DNA of 64,000 nucleotides, from assembly GCA_018064925.1 (NCBI GenBank), contig JAGHUH010000023.1, positions 1 to 64,000 of the forward strand. Reading direction: 5' to 3'. The DNA is from Candidatus Cacconaster stercorequi. GTDB lineage: Bacteria; Bacillota; Clostridia; Oscillospirales; Oscillospiraceae. The notes below the pieces were generated by a model. That model did not search any database. It had not been told where the DNA came from and was given only the letters and a program-made list of their open reading frames with translations. Shown here in pieces: positions 1 to 8,046 of the stretch (positions are counted from its first letter, which is position 1; every line of letters starts with the position of its first letter). Both the position numbers and the translations under genes were made by a program.

Positions 1-128
1 GAATAATCATCCGACTTGTAATCAGATACAGGAGAGCAGATATACAAATTGGCATAATCGCGCATCTCGCCATTATCCTGCTTAAAGCGTCCTTTTGCCC
101 AACCGAGTACAATGTAATTATCGTTCAT
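1..128 (-). CDS. Partial small protein of unknown function, N-terminal 42 residues
   Basis: The ATG (128-126) follows a GGAAGG ribosome-binding site, and the frame stays open to the window edge, so only the N-terminus is visible. It starts MNDNYIVLGWAKGRFK and continues with an acidic, Tyr-rich stretch (…ANLYICSPVSDYKSDDYS). From memory this resembles small proteins of clostridial integrative elements and plasmids that may bind single-stranded DNA, but I cannot name a family. The surrounding 300 bases are more AT-rich than the genes that follow, which fits an element edge. That is inference. Confidence 0.6.
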   Translation of the reverse strand, partial: MNDNYIVLGWAKGRFKQDNGEMRDYANLYICSPVSDYKSDDY

Positions 129-311
129 ATAGAACCTTCCTTCCTGCGGTCTATGCCGCTGCACAAAGTACAGGCTTACAACCTGTCCAAATTCATATTA
201 AAACTTACCCCGACGGTAAGTCGGTTCTTTTTTCTTGACCGCAGAATGGGTATGATATATAATATTACTATCTATACCATGATGCGAATTCACCGATCGG
301 AGGCGATAGGA
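129..311. other. Intergenic region with a small hairpin and the xpaC promoter
   Basis: This gap separates two divergently transcribed genes. It holds a short hairpin at about 204-223 (CCGAC/GTCGG with a GGTAA loop, followed by TTCTTTTTTC), possibly a weak rightward terminator, and then the promoter at 235-263. I see no gene in it. Confidence 0.5.
235..263 (+). promoter_or_regulatory. Sigma-A promoter of the xpaC-telA-TPM operon
   Basis: TTGACC at 235-240 and TATAAT at 258-263 are separated by exactly 17 bases. Transcription would start near 270, giving a leader of about 40 bases before the TTG start at 312. Confidence 0.8.
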
Positions 312-1097
312 TTGAAGAAAATCGTGCACAAATCGGCTGTTCCCATTTATGCGGCGGCGGTGGTGTGGGTGCTGTATGCCTTGCTGTTTCCGCTTTACCG
401 CGTTTCCCACTTCCTGGTGGCGGCGGCGGCATCCGCTGTGGTTTACGGCATTGCCAGTGCATTCTGCAAGGATGTGGTGGAGGAGGTGCCAGAGGAACCG
501 GAGACCACCGGCAACGCGGCGCTGGATGAGATGCTGGTGGACGGTGACAAGGCACTCCGCGAGATGGTGCGGCTGGATAAGAACATTGAGGACACCACCA
601 TTTCCGCGCAGATCGTCCGGCTGGAGGAACTCAGCAGCAAGATCTTTGCCGAGGTCAAACGCAATCCTGCCAAGCTGCCCCAGATCCGCAAGTTTATGAA
701 TTACTACCTGCCCACGACGCTGAAACTGCTGAATGCCTACGACCGTATGAGTGATCAGGGCGTGGAGGGCGAGAATATCACCGGCACCATGGAGCGAGTG
801 AGAAACATGATGAGCACCATCGTCACCGCTTTTGAAAAGCAGCTGGATAGTCTCTTCGGTGATCAGGCACTGGATATCTCCACCGATATTACCGTGTTGG
901 AGAACATGATGGCGCGGGAGGGACTCAGCGACGATCCCATCCATCAGACGCAGCAGACCGACCCGCAGCCCGCTGCCCCGGCTTCGTCTGCGGCAGACGA
1001 TACGCCTGACGAAGCGGAGGGGGAGACCTTCCCGCCGCAGGGACAGGAAATTGATGACTCCGTAACGACCTCCGGCGGCATTAAGTTGGAGCTTTGA
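312..1097 (+). CDS. XpaC-like membrane protein (5-bromo-4-chloroindolyl phosphate hydrolysis family)
   Basis: The protein has 261 residues. A TTG start at 312 is chosen because GGAGG (299-303) lies 8 bases upstream and the promoter at 235-263 would exclude earlier ATGs. Two hydrophobic helices (about residues 10-30 and 33-52) are followed by a long helical, acidic cytoplasmic region and a Pro/Ala/acidic tail. This layout matches the XpaC family, which commonly precedes a TelA gene, as here (31-base gap). The family's biochemical role is poorly defined; a membrane partner for TelA is inference. Confidence 0.8.
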   Translation: MKKIVHKSAVPIYAAAVVWVLYALLFPLYRVSHFLVAAAASAVVYGIASAFCKDVVEEVPEEPETTGNAALDEMLVDGDKALREMVRLDKNIEDTTISAQIVRLEELSSKIFAEVKRNPAKLPQIRKFMNYYLPTTLKLLNAYDRMSDQGVEGENITGTMERVRNMMSTIVTAFEKQLDSLFGDQALDISTDITVLENMMAREGLSDDPIHQTQQTDPQPAAPASSAADDTPDEAEGETFPPQGQEIDDSVTTSGGIKLEL

Positions 1098-1127
1098 GAA
1101 ATGATTGAAAAGAAAGGATATATCGCC

Positions 1128-2294
1128 ATGACTGAAAATATGATGCCCGAACTGACACTGGAACCCGCCGCCACCGCTGCCGCCATGCCGGAGCTGACGC
1201 TGGAGCCCACCGCTCCCGCTGTGCCCCAGGTGGAGGAGAAGCCCGCCGTCGAGCCGGTGGAAATGGATGACAAGCTGCTGACCGAGGAAGAAAAGAAGGC
1301 CGTGGAGGAGTTTTCTCACAAGATCGACATCCGCGATACCAACATGATTTTGCAGTACGGCGCCGCCGCACAGAAGAATGTGGCAGGCTTTTCTGAGAAC
1401 GCCCTGAGCAATGTACGAAACAAGGATCTGGGCGAAATCGGTCAGGATCTGAGTAAGCTGGTGGTGGAGCTGAAGGGCTTTGGCGCCGGTGAGGAAAAGA
1501 AGGGTCTGGCAGGTCTGTTCCACAAGAGCGGCAACCGTCTGGAGACCATGAAGGCGCAGTACAGCAAGGTGGAGGCCAATGTCAACAAGATCGCCGAAAA
1601 TCTGGAGAACCACCAGATCACGCTGCTGAAGGATGTGGCCATGTTCGACCAGATGTACGAGCTGAACCTGAAGTATTACAAGGAACTGACCATGTACATT
1701 CTGGCCGGCAAGAAGCGCATTGCCGAGGTGCGTGCCGGTGAGGTGGAGGAGTTGCGCCAGAAGGCTGAAAAGACCGGCCTGGCCGAGGATGCGCAGGCCT
1801 ACAACGATCTGGTCAATCTGTGCAACCGCTTTGAAAAGAAGATCCACGATCTGGAGCTGACGCGCATGGTGTCTGTGCAGATGGGTCCCCAGACCCGCCT
1901 GCTGCAGAACAACGACACGCTGATGATCGAGAAGATCCAGTCCTCTCTGGTGAACACCATCCCCCTGTGGAAGAGTCAGATGGTGCTGGCACTGGGTTTG
2001 GAGCACAGCAAGCAGGCTACCGCTGCCCAGAATGCCGTTACTGAGATGACCAACCAGCTTCTCAAGGAGAACGCCGACAAGCTGAAGATGGGTACCATCG
2101 CTACCGCCAAGGAGGCCGAGCGCTCCATCGTGGATATTGAGACGCTGCAGCACACCAATCAGCAGCTGATCTCCTCTCTGGACGAGGTGGCCCGCATCCA
2201 GCAGGAGGGCGCCCAGAAGCGCAAGGAAGCCGAGGCCGAACTGGGCCGCATCGAGGGCGAGTTGAAGCAGAAGCTGCTGGAGCTGCGCGGCTGA
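1128..2294 (+). CDS. TelA family protein (toxic anion resistance)
   Basis: The protein has 388 residues from the ATG at 1128, which has AAAGGA 9 bases upstream; an ATG at 1101 has no such site. It has a Pro/Ala/Glu-rich N-terminus of about 45 residues and then an almost entirely helical, charged body, as in the TelA/KlaA family linked to tellurite and cell-envelope stress resistance. No membrane segment is seen, so it is probably cytoplasmic. It sits between the XpaC-like gene and a TPM-domain gene, apparently as one transcript. The family's molecular activity is unknown. Confidence 0.88.
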   Translation: MTENMMPELTLEPAATAAAMPELTLEPTAPAVPQVEEKPAVEPVEMDDKLLTEEEKKAVEEFSHKIDIRDTNMILQYGAAAQKNVAGFSENALSNVRNKDLGEIGQDLSKLVVELKGFGAGEEKKGLAGLFHKSGNRLETMKAQYSKVEANVNKIAENLENHQITLLKDVAMFDQMYELNLKYYKELTMYILAGKKRIAEVRAGEVEELRQKAEKTGLAEDAQAYNDLVNLCNRFEKKIHDLELTRMVSVQMGPQTRLLQNNDTLMIEKIQSSLVNTIPLWKSQMVLALGLEHSKQATAAQNAVTEMTNQLLKENADKLKMGTIATAKEAERSIVDIETLQHTNQQLISSLDEVARIQQEGAQKRKEAEAELGRIEGELKQKLLELRG

Positions 2295-2328
2295 AAAACG
2301 AGAACATCTCCTTGAAAGGAGCAGCGAT

Positions 2329-3330
2329 ATGAAGTTTTACCAAAAACGCGGCTGTGCGCTGATCGTTCTGATTTTGGCGATTTTGTTTGCTGGATACTGG
2401 GGCATCAGCCACAAGCCGGCAGAAACCACCCCCACGCAGCACGCCGAGCTGTTGGATGTGAAGTATCAGCAGTGGATTTGCGACGATGCCAATGCGCTGT
2501 CCGGCAAGACAGAGAGCGTTGTGGTAGATTACAACGACACATGGGACAGCCGCTACTACGGTATCGTGGCGGTGGCGTCGGTGAAGTCCGTCTCCGGCTG
2601 GGAGATCGAGGACTATGCCGCGGCGCTGGGCAGCAAGTGGGGTCTGGGCGCCAATGATATGCTGTTGCTGTTGGTGACCAAAGACGATCCGGTGTGGTAT
2701 GTGGCCGTGGGCGATAATGTGAATAATACCATGACCGATGTGCAGCAGATGAAATTGAAGCAGGCCATCGACAAGCCGTTTTACAGCGGCAAATATGACG
2801 AGGCGGTCACTGCATTCTACCGTCAGGCGGATGTATTCTACGGCCAGACCAATCTGGGCGGCAGCAACGGAAGCTGGAGTGGTGACCAATCATACGAGGA
2901 TTACTATCCCCAAGCCCAGCAGAGCGCAGATTCCGGGATCCATCTGGGCGGCGTGATCGTGATGCTGATCGCTTTCTTTGTGGTGTGGATTATTCTGGAT
3001 CGCCTGCGCTATAACCGCTATCGTCGGCGGTACATGGGACCCACGGTGGTCACTCCTGTGGTGACATACTACCCCATTTTTTGGGGTCGGACATCCCGTC
3101 CGGCGCCCCCCCGTCCCCCGCAGAGTCCTGTGGGACAGAGTGGCGGCTATGCACCGACGCGTCCCCCGCGCCCCACTCAGAGCCGTCCCACGGCGCCCAA
3201 TAGGCCGGCACGGCGTCCCAGCGCGCCCAGCCGTCCCCGCGGATTCGGCGGAAGCCGCGGCGGCATCAACCGCAGCGGTGGTTCCCGCGGCGGTTTCGGT
3301 GGTGGCGGCTTTGGCGGCAGACATCGGTAA
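2329..3330 (+). CDS. TPM-domain membrane protein with a Gly/Arg/Pro-rich tail
   Basis: The protein has 333 residues, with AAAGGAG before the ATG. A membrane anchor (about residues 9-25) is followed by a TPM domain (about 45-170), a second membrane segment (about 205-225), and a low-complexity basic tail of about 95 residues built from Pro-Arg runs and then Gly-Arg-Gly-Gly-Phe repeats. TPM domains are extracytoplasmic alpha/beta modules of uncertain function; some bind metal or act in photosystem repair. The tail resembles the Gly-rich ends of the YgcG family. It is the last gene of the operon, followed by a terminator. Confidence 0.85.
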   Translation: MKFYQKRGCALIVLILAILFAGYWGISHKPAETTPTQHAELLDVKYQQWICDDANALSGKTESVVVDYNDTWDSRYYGIVAVASVKSVSGWEIEDYAAALGSKWGLGANDMLLLLVTKDDPVWYVAVGDNVNNTMTDVQQMKLKQAIDKPFYSGKYDEAVTAFYRQADVFYGQTNLGGSNGSWSGDQSYEDYYPQAQQSADSGIHLGGVIVMLIAFFVVWIILDRLRYNRYRRRYMGPTVVTPVVTYYPIFWGRTSRPAPPRPPQSPVGQSGGYAPTRPPRPTQSRPTAPNRPARRPSAPSRPRGFGGSRGGINRSGGSRGGFGGGGFGGRHR

Positions 3331-3335
3331 AAGCC

Positions 3336-3375
3336 AAAAGCGGCAGACAGGAGCTTTCCGTCTGCCGCTTTTTTT
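3336..3375 (+). terminator. Intrinsic terminator after the TPM gene
   Basis: The stem AAAGCGGCAGAC/GTCTGCCGCTTT (3338-3349 and 3360-3371) is followed by a run of T. Confidence 0.88.
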
Positions 3376-3390
3376 CAAGGAGGCAATGCA

Positions 3391-4524
3391 ATGAGCAAAT
3401 ACATCATCGTACCGGATTCATTTAAGGGTAGTCTGTCCGCTCGGCAGATCTGCCGCATTGTGGAGGAGGCGGCGCGAGCAGTGGAGCCGGATTGCCGCGT
3501 CTGCGCCATTCCGGTGGCCGACGGCGGCGAGGGGACGGTGGAGACCTTTCTGACCGCGGTGGGCGGCAAGCTGGTCACCGTGCCCTGCCATGGGCCTTAT
3601 GGCGAGGAACATACCGGTTTTTACGGCCTGCTGCCGGACGGCACGGCAGTGGTGGAGATGGCTGCCGCGGCAGGATTGCCTCTGGTGGGTGGCCACCGCG
3701 ACCCGGAAAAGACCACCACCTACGGCGTGGGTGAGATCATGGCGCACGCCGCCGTACACGGGGCGAAGCGTCTGGTGCTGGGTCTGGGAGGCAGTGCCAC
3801 CAATGATGGCGGCTGCGGTGCTGCCGCGGCGCTGGGCGTACGGTTTCTGACGGAGCAGGGTGTGTCCTTTATCCCCACCGGTGGGACATTACACAGGGTG
3901 AAGCATATTGAAACCAGGGGCCTGCTGCCGGAGTTGAAGGACATTCCCGTGGTGGCCATGTGCGATATTGATAACCCGCTTTGCGGGGCAAACGGCGCCG
4001 CCGCGGTATTTTCGCCGCAGAAAGGCGCAGATGAGAGCATGGTGCGCCGATTGGACGAGGGACTCTACAATCTGGCATGGGTGATCCAAAAGGATCTTGG
4101 GATGGATGTGCTGCATTTGCCCGGCGGCGGCGCGGCCGGTGGCATGGGCGCCGGTAGTGTGGCTTTTTTCGGTGCCGCGCTGCAAATGGGCATCGAGGCC
4201 GTGCTGGATGTGTCGGATTTTGATCGGATGGCCGTTGGCGCGGATCTGATAATTACCGGCGAGGGGCAATTGGATGGCCAGAGTCTGCGAGGCAAGGTGG
4301 TTGTCGGCGTGGCGCGTCGCGCCAGAAAGCTGGGTGTGCCGGTGGCGGCGTTGGTGGGTGGCTGCCGGGGAGAATGGCAGCAGGTGTATGATCAGGGTGT
4401 GACGGGTGTGTTTCCTATCTGCCCGCGTCCCATGACCCTCGCCAAGGCCATGGAGGACAGCGAAGAAAACCTGCGTGCCGCGGCGGAAAATATGTTCCGC
4501 TTTGCCGCTGCCATGAAAAAATAA
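3391..4524 (+). CDS. Glycerate kinase (GarK/GlxK family)
   Basis: The protein has 377 residues, the usual length. It phosphorylates D-glycerate, giving 2-phosphoglycerate in most members of this family, and feeds lower glycolysis. The N-terminal VPDSFKGSLSA, the VADGGEGTVETF loop (about residue 43), GLGGSATNDGG and the late GEGQLDGQS segment are family hallmarks. AAGGAGG precedes the ATG. It is flanked by its own terminators, so it is probably a single-gene unit. The product isomer cannot be told from sequence alone. Confidence 0.93.
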   Translation: MSKYIIVPDSFKGSLSARQICRIVEEAARAVEPDCRVCAIPVADGGEGTVETFLTAVGGKLVTVPCHGPYGEEHTGFYGLLPDGTAVVEMAAAAGLPLVGGHRDPEKTTTYGVGEIMAHAAVHGAKRLVLGLGGSATNDGGCGAAAALGVRFLTEQGVSFIPTGGTLHRVKHIETRGLLPELKDIPVVAMCDIDNPLCGANGAAAVFSPQKGADESMVRRLDEGLYNLAWVIQKDLGMDVLHLPGGGAAGGMGAGSVAFFGAALQMGIEAVLDVSDFDRMAVGADLIITGEGQLDGQSLRGKVVVGVARRARKLGVPVAALVGGCRGEWQQVYDQGVTGVFPICPRPMTLAKAMEDSEENLRAAAENMFRFAAAMKK

Positions 4525-4534
4525 CGCATCCAAT

Positions 4535-4564
4535 AAGGCACCCTGCTTTTTTGCAGGGTGCCTT
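4535..4564. terminator. Hairpin between convergent glycerate kinase and spoVT
   Basis: A perfect 12-bp stem, AAGGCACCCTGC/GCAGGGTGCCTT, has a TTTTTT loop. The T tracts outside the stem are short, so it may serve both convergent genes without being a strong terminator for either. Confidence 0.7.
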
Positions 4565-4567
4565 GCT

Positions 4568-5107
4568 TCAGTTTTCCATGTGCTTGCCCAGAAAGGCGGC
4601 CACGGTTTGCGCCAGTTTGTACTCGGTTTCACCGGGAACGCGGCGGTCATTGGACACAAACAGCACCAGCCCCAGCACATCACCCTGACACAGAATGGGG
4701 GCGGCGATTGCCACGGCAAACTGATCGGTGCTGTCGGATGCGAGGATGATCCGCTCGCCGCCGGTGTACTGATAGATGTTGCGCTGATCCATCACATGCT
4801 CCAGCTCGGCGGAGATTTGCCGCCCCATCAGCTCCCGGCGACCGGCACCGGCAATGGCAATAACGGCGTCGCGGTCTGTGACAGCGGCGGTGAAGTCCGT
4901 GCTGCGGCTCAATGTGTCACAAAATTGGGCAGCGAAATCCTCCAACCCTCCGATGAGAGAGTATTTTTTGAAAATGACTTCCCCCTCGCGGCTGGTGTAG
5001 ATCTCCAGCGGGTCGCCCTCGCGGATCCGCATGGTGCGGCGGATTTCCTTGGGGATCACCACGCGTCCCAGATCGTCGATCCGGCGCACGATACCTGTTG
5101 CTTTCAT
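4568..5107 (-). CDS. spoVT: Stage V sporulation protein T
   Basis: The protein has 179 residues, against 178 in B. subtilis. The AbrB-type swapped-hairpin DNA-binding domain (residues 1-50, MKATGIVRRIDDLGRVVIPK) is followed by a GAF-like sensor domain (about 56-179). SpoVT tunes sigma-G-dependent forespore genes late in sporulation. The start at MKATG is preferred because GGAGG lies about 11 bases upstream and family members begin there; an ATG seven codons earlier overlaps that site. A sigma-G-like promoter lies upstream. Confidence 0.95.
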   Translation of the reverse strand: MKATGIVRRIDDLGRVVIPKEIRRTMRIREGDPLEIYTSREGEVIFKKYSLIGGLEDFAAQFCDTLSRSTDFTAAVTDRDAVIAIAGAGRRELMGRQISAELEHVMDQRNIYQYTGGERIILASDSTDQFAVAIAAPILCQGDVLGLVLFVSNDRRVPGETEYKLAQTVAAFLGKHMEN

Positions 5108-5145
5108 ATATGAAATTCCTCCAGTCAAAGCAGATTTTACATGGA

Positions 5146-5175
5146 TAGTATCGGCTTTTCAAAATTCTTCTATGC
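5146..5175 (-). promoter_or_regulatory. Sigma-G/sigma-F-type promoter of spoVT
   Basis: On the minus strand, GCATA (5175-5171) and GATACTA (5152-5146) are separated by 18 bases, close to the Bacillus sigma-G consensus (GHATR, 18 bases, CATWHTA). B. subtilis spoVT is sigma-G dependent, so motif and gene agree. Confidence 0.6.
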
Positions 5176-5223
5176 AAAGGGAAATTTGCTTGATTTTTCC
5201 ATGGGCGGCACAGGCATCGCATG

Positions 5224-5251
5224 TTGAAAACGCGGAAAAATCTGATACAAT
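5224..5251 (+). promoter_or_regulatory. Promoter of the ROK-fold gene
   Basis: TTGAAA (5224-5229) and TACAAT (5246-5251) are separated by 16 bases. The start codon follows at 5296. Confidence 0.55.
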
Positions 5252-5295
5252 AGAAAAAGATTTTTTGCCCCGCCATGTGGGAGAAGGGAGCGAAC

Positions 5296-6675
5296 ATGAG
5301 TTATCTGGGCATCCAAACGGAATACCAACCGCTGGCAGCAGATCAGGCGTTTGTGCCCTTCGGGGCATGGATGGATGCCTATCTTGCACAGGCGACGCGT
5401 CCGGTGCGCGTGGCGATTGAGCGCGGCAACGGCTGCGTGTCGGTATTTCGCACCCAATTGCGCGGTGCAGAGTTTGCTGCGGCCAATGAGCGATTTCTGG
5501 AGCGGTTTGTAAAATTTGCCCTGTGGAGCGCGGGTGGCTGGCGCATGTATCTGTGCGGCTGTGACGCAGAGGCCGAGACAATTTGCCGCGCCTATGCTCC
5601 CGGCGGTGCGCGGCAGTTTGACGCCGCGTTTATGGAGCGGGTATATCAGCGGCCCTTTTCCGTCATATACTGTGATGAACAGAATTTTCCCACGGCACAC
5701 GAGGCGCCTGTGGCGGTGGGCGGCCATCTGTCCGGCTGCCGCATTGGCTTTGATGCTGGCGGCTCTGACCGCAAGGTATCTGCCGTGGTGGACGGAGAAA
5801 CGGTGTTTGCCCGGGAAGTGGTCTGGCATCCCAAGCTGTCGGAGAACCCACAGTATCAGTATGACGGCATCGTGTCCGCATTGCGGGAAGCGGCGGCGCA
5901 TCTGCCGCGTGTAGATGCGGTGGGCGTCAGCTCGGCAGGGGTCATCATCGACCATCGCCCCATGGTGTCGTCGCTGTTTCGCAGGGTGCCAAAAGAACGG
6001 ATAGCGGAGGTACACAGCATCTATCAGCGTGCTGCGCGGGAGGTATGCGGCGATGTGCCGCTGGCGGTGGCCAATGACGGCGATGTGACGGCGCTGGCAG
6101 GCAGCATGAGTTTGCAGTGTGGGGCGGTGCTGGGTATTGCCATGGGCACCAGTCAGGCTGCGGGCTATGTGACGGCAGACGGGTGCCTGACAGGTTGGCT
6201 CAATGAGCTGGCCTTTGCACCGGTGGATTTGCAGCTAAATGCGTCTATGGATGAGTGGTCCGGCGACCGGGGCGTGGGCGGCCAGTATTTTTCTCAGGAG
6301 GCGGTGATTCGCCTGGCGTCTGCGGTGGGAATTTCTATGCCGGAGGAACTGACCCCCGCGGAAAAACTGACGGCGGTGCAGCGTCTGGCGGAGCAGAACG
6401 ATCCCCGCGCTGAGAAGATTTTCCGCACCATGGGCGGGTATCTGGCCCACGCGCTGGGGCTTTACCGCCATTTTTATCAGATGGAGCATATCCTGCTGCT
6501 GGGGCGTGTCGTGTCCGGGCAGGGAGGCCTGTGGCTACTGGAAGAATGCCGCGCGATACTGGCGCAGCAGTATCCGATGCTGTCTGCGTTGGATCTTCGA
6601 TTGCCGGATGAAAAGACACGCCGGGTGGGGCAGGCCGTTGCGGCGGCGAGTCTGCCGGTGATCGCAGCAGAATAA
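5296..6675 (+). CDS. ROK-family (sugar kinase fold) protein with an N-terminal extension
   Basis: The protein has 459 residues from the ATG at 5296 (AGGGAG 5 bases upstream). The ROK/actin-like ATPase domain starts only near residue 147 (GFDAGGSDRK, phosphate-1 motif) and has the AVANDGD and AMGTSQAAG motifs expected around the active site. The first 145 residues match no domain I recognise. The CxCGxxGCxE zinc motif of classical ROK kinases and repressors is absent, and there is no helix-turn-helix. It could be a kinase of an unusual sugar or a regulator of unknown ligand. The DUF212 gene follows after 21 bases. Confidence 0.72.
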   Translation: MSYLGIQTEYQPLAADQAFVPFGAWMDAYLAQATRPVRVAIERGNGCVSVFRTQLRGAEFAAANERFLERFVKFALWSAGGWRMYLCGCDAEAETICRAYAPGGARQFDAAFMERVYQRPFSVIYCDEQNFPTAHEAPVAVGGHLSGCRIGFDAGGSDRKVSAVVDGETVFAREVVWHPKLSENPQYQYDGIVSALREAAAHLPRVDAVGVSSAGVIIDHRPMVSSLFRRVPKERIAEVHSIYQRAAREVCGDVPLAVANDGDVTALAGSMSLQCGAVLGIAMGTSQAAGYVTADGCLTGWLNELAFAPVDLQLNASMDEWSGDRGVGGQYFSQEAVIRLASAVGISMPEELTPAEKLTAVQRLAEQNDPRAEKIFRTMGGYLAHALGLYRHFYQMEHILLLGRVVSGQGGLWLLEECRAILAQQYPMLSALDLRLPDEKTRRVGQAVAAASLPVIAAE

Positions 6676-6696
6676 GGAACTGAAACGGAGTTAAAT

Positions 6697-7137
6697 ATGT
6701 TATTTGTCACGGAGCTTTTACACAATCATCTGTTGCTCAGCGCCTTGTGCGGTTGGGCGGCGGCACAGGTGCTCAAGACCATTATCTTTGCCGTTTCCAA
6801 TCGGGGAGTGGATTGGAGTCGCCTGATGGGCGATGGCGGGATGCCCAGCGGCCATTCCGCCACAGTCTGCGCGCTGGCTGCATCGGCGGGATTGGAATAC
6901 GGCGTATCGTCGGCGTATTTCGGCATCACAACGGTATTGGGCATTATCGTGATGCACGATGCTATGGGAGTACGCTTGGAAGCGGGAAAGCACGCTCAGG
7001 CGCTGAACGAGTTACGCGAGTTGTTGGACAGTGACCGTGAGCCGGAGGAAAAATTGAAAGAACTGCTGGGGCATACCCCGCTGCAGGTTTTTGCAGGCGG
7101 CACACTGGGCATTGCCGTTGCGTTTTTGCTGCAATAA
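6697..7137 (+). CDS. Divergent PAP2 family (DUF212) membrane protein
   Basis: The protein has 146 residues with a CGGAG site upstream. It has several hydrophobic helices and the GMPSGHSA motif (about residue 48), which resembles the core of PAP2 acid phosphatases and defines the DUF212 family. The MHDAMGVR segment is also typical. A lipid-phosphate phosphatase activity is plausible but unproven for this family. It is probably cotranscribed with the ROK-fold gene. Confidence 0.87.
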   Translation: MLFVTELLHNHLLLSALCGWAAAQVLKTIIFAVSNRGVDWSRLMGDGGMPSGHSATVCALAASAGLEYGVSSAYFGITTVLGIIVMHDAMGVRLEAGKHAQALNELRELLDSDREPEEKLKELLGHTPLQVFAGGTLGIAVAFLLQ

Positions 7138-7139
7138 TG

Positions 7140-7203
7140 GAGAAAAAAGCCTCCTGCGTTATGATGGTGGTCATCAAACCACAGCATAACGCAGGAGGCT
7201 TTA
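7140..7203 (-). terminator. Long terminator hairpin between convergent genes
   Basis: An 18-bp perfect stem (7146-7163 and 7185-7202) has an inner TGGT/ACCA pairing in its loop. Leftward reading ends in TTTTTT, so it mainly terminates the TVP38-type gene; the rightward side ends only in TTTA. Confidence 0.85.
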
Positions 7204-7225
7204 TGATGTCATTATGCAATACGGG

Positions 7226-7915
7226 CTAGCGGTTGCGGAGAATGATAAAACGATAGAAAAGCCAGCCTAGACCGGATATTGCCAGCGTGATCAGAAAGAC
7301 CAGAATGGCAAAGCGATAGTCCTGCAGACCCAATGCATCGCCACCCACCGTGGAGGTGAGGAGCGAAGGCAAACGACCGACGGTGCAGATCAGCAGCCAC
7401 TTGCGCCAGCCAAGATCGGTTAGCCCGGCGAAGTAGCTGAGCAGATCCTTTGGCGTGCCGGGCACGGTGAAAATCAGACAGAACAGTGCATCCCGCCGGG
7501 GGGTGCTTTGCAGAAAACGCAGGGAGCGGATTTTTTTCGCAGGGAAGAATACCTCCACCAGCGTCATGCCCCAGCGGCGCACCAGGGCGAACACGGTCAC
7601 GCTGCCCAGCGCCGCGCCCAGCAGGCATAGCACCGTGCCCCATACCGCGCCGAAAGCGTAGCCGCCGGCGATCTCCAGCGGCTCACCGGGGATAATGGCA
7701 ACCGCCACCTGCAAGAACACCATGCCCACATAGGCCAATCGTCCGCTCCAACCGTGAGCGGAGACCCAATCACGGAATAGCTCCGGCTGGCGGGCAAAAT
7801 GTACCATGGGTCGCCCTACAAAAATGCACAAGAATGCTGTCAGCGCAAGGTACAGGGCGATGGCGGCTGCGGCAATCCACTTTTTCTGTTTGGGAGTCAG
7901 GGCGGATTTCTTCAT
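7226..7915 (-). CDS. TVP38/TMEM64 (SNARE-associated, DedA-like) membrane protein
   Basis: The protein has 229 residues from the ATG at 7915 (GTGAGG 6 bases upstream); an in-frame GTG four codons earlier lacks a site. It has a cytoplasmic Lys-rich start, about six membrane helices, and the conserved GGYAFGAVWGT and FTVPGTPKDLLSYFAG segments of the SNARE-associated family. Relatives such as DedA and UptA translocate undecaprenyl phosphate or act as lipid scramblases. A role in lipid-carrier recycling is inference. Confidence 0.88.
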   Translation of the reverse strand: MKKSALTPKQKKWIAAAAIALYLALTAFLCIFVGRPMVHFARQPELFRDWVSAHGWSGRLAYVGMVFLQVAVAIIPGEPLEIAGGYAFGAVWGTVLCLLGAALGSVTVFALVRRWGMTLVEVFFPAKKIRSLRFLQSTPRRDALFCLIFTVPGTPKDLLSYFAGLTDLGWRKWLLICTVGRLPSLLTSTVGGDALGLQDYRFAILVFLITLAISGLGWLFYRFIILRNR

Positions 7916-7995
7916 GGTGCGCCTCACTTTCGGAAGAGTAAGGACAAGATAGCATATTTTTCACAGAAAATTTTGAACGGGGCGTTAAGAATTGA

Positions 7996-8030
7996 TTAAA
8001 AAATTCCACCTGCGAAATACACGCAGGTGG
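7996..8030 (-). terminator. Terminator downstream of hom
   Basis: CCACCTGCG/CGCAGGTGG (8006-8014 and 8022-8030) is followed, reading leftward, by AATTTTTT. Confidence 0.85.
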
Positions 8031-8046
8031 GATTCATATTGCGGTA

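Noticed and set aside
198-2153. A 651-codon open frame on the minus strand opposite the XpaC and TelA genes
   Set aside because: High GC leaves the antisense strand open; the plus-strand genes have promoter, ribosome-binding sites and family matches, while the antisense product is low-complexity (His/Leu/Gln-rich).
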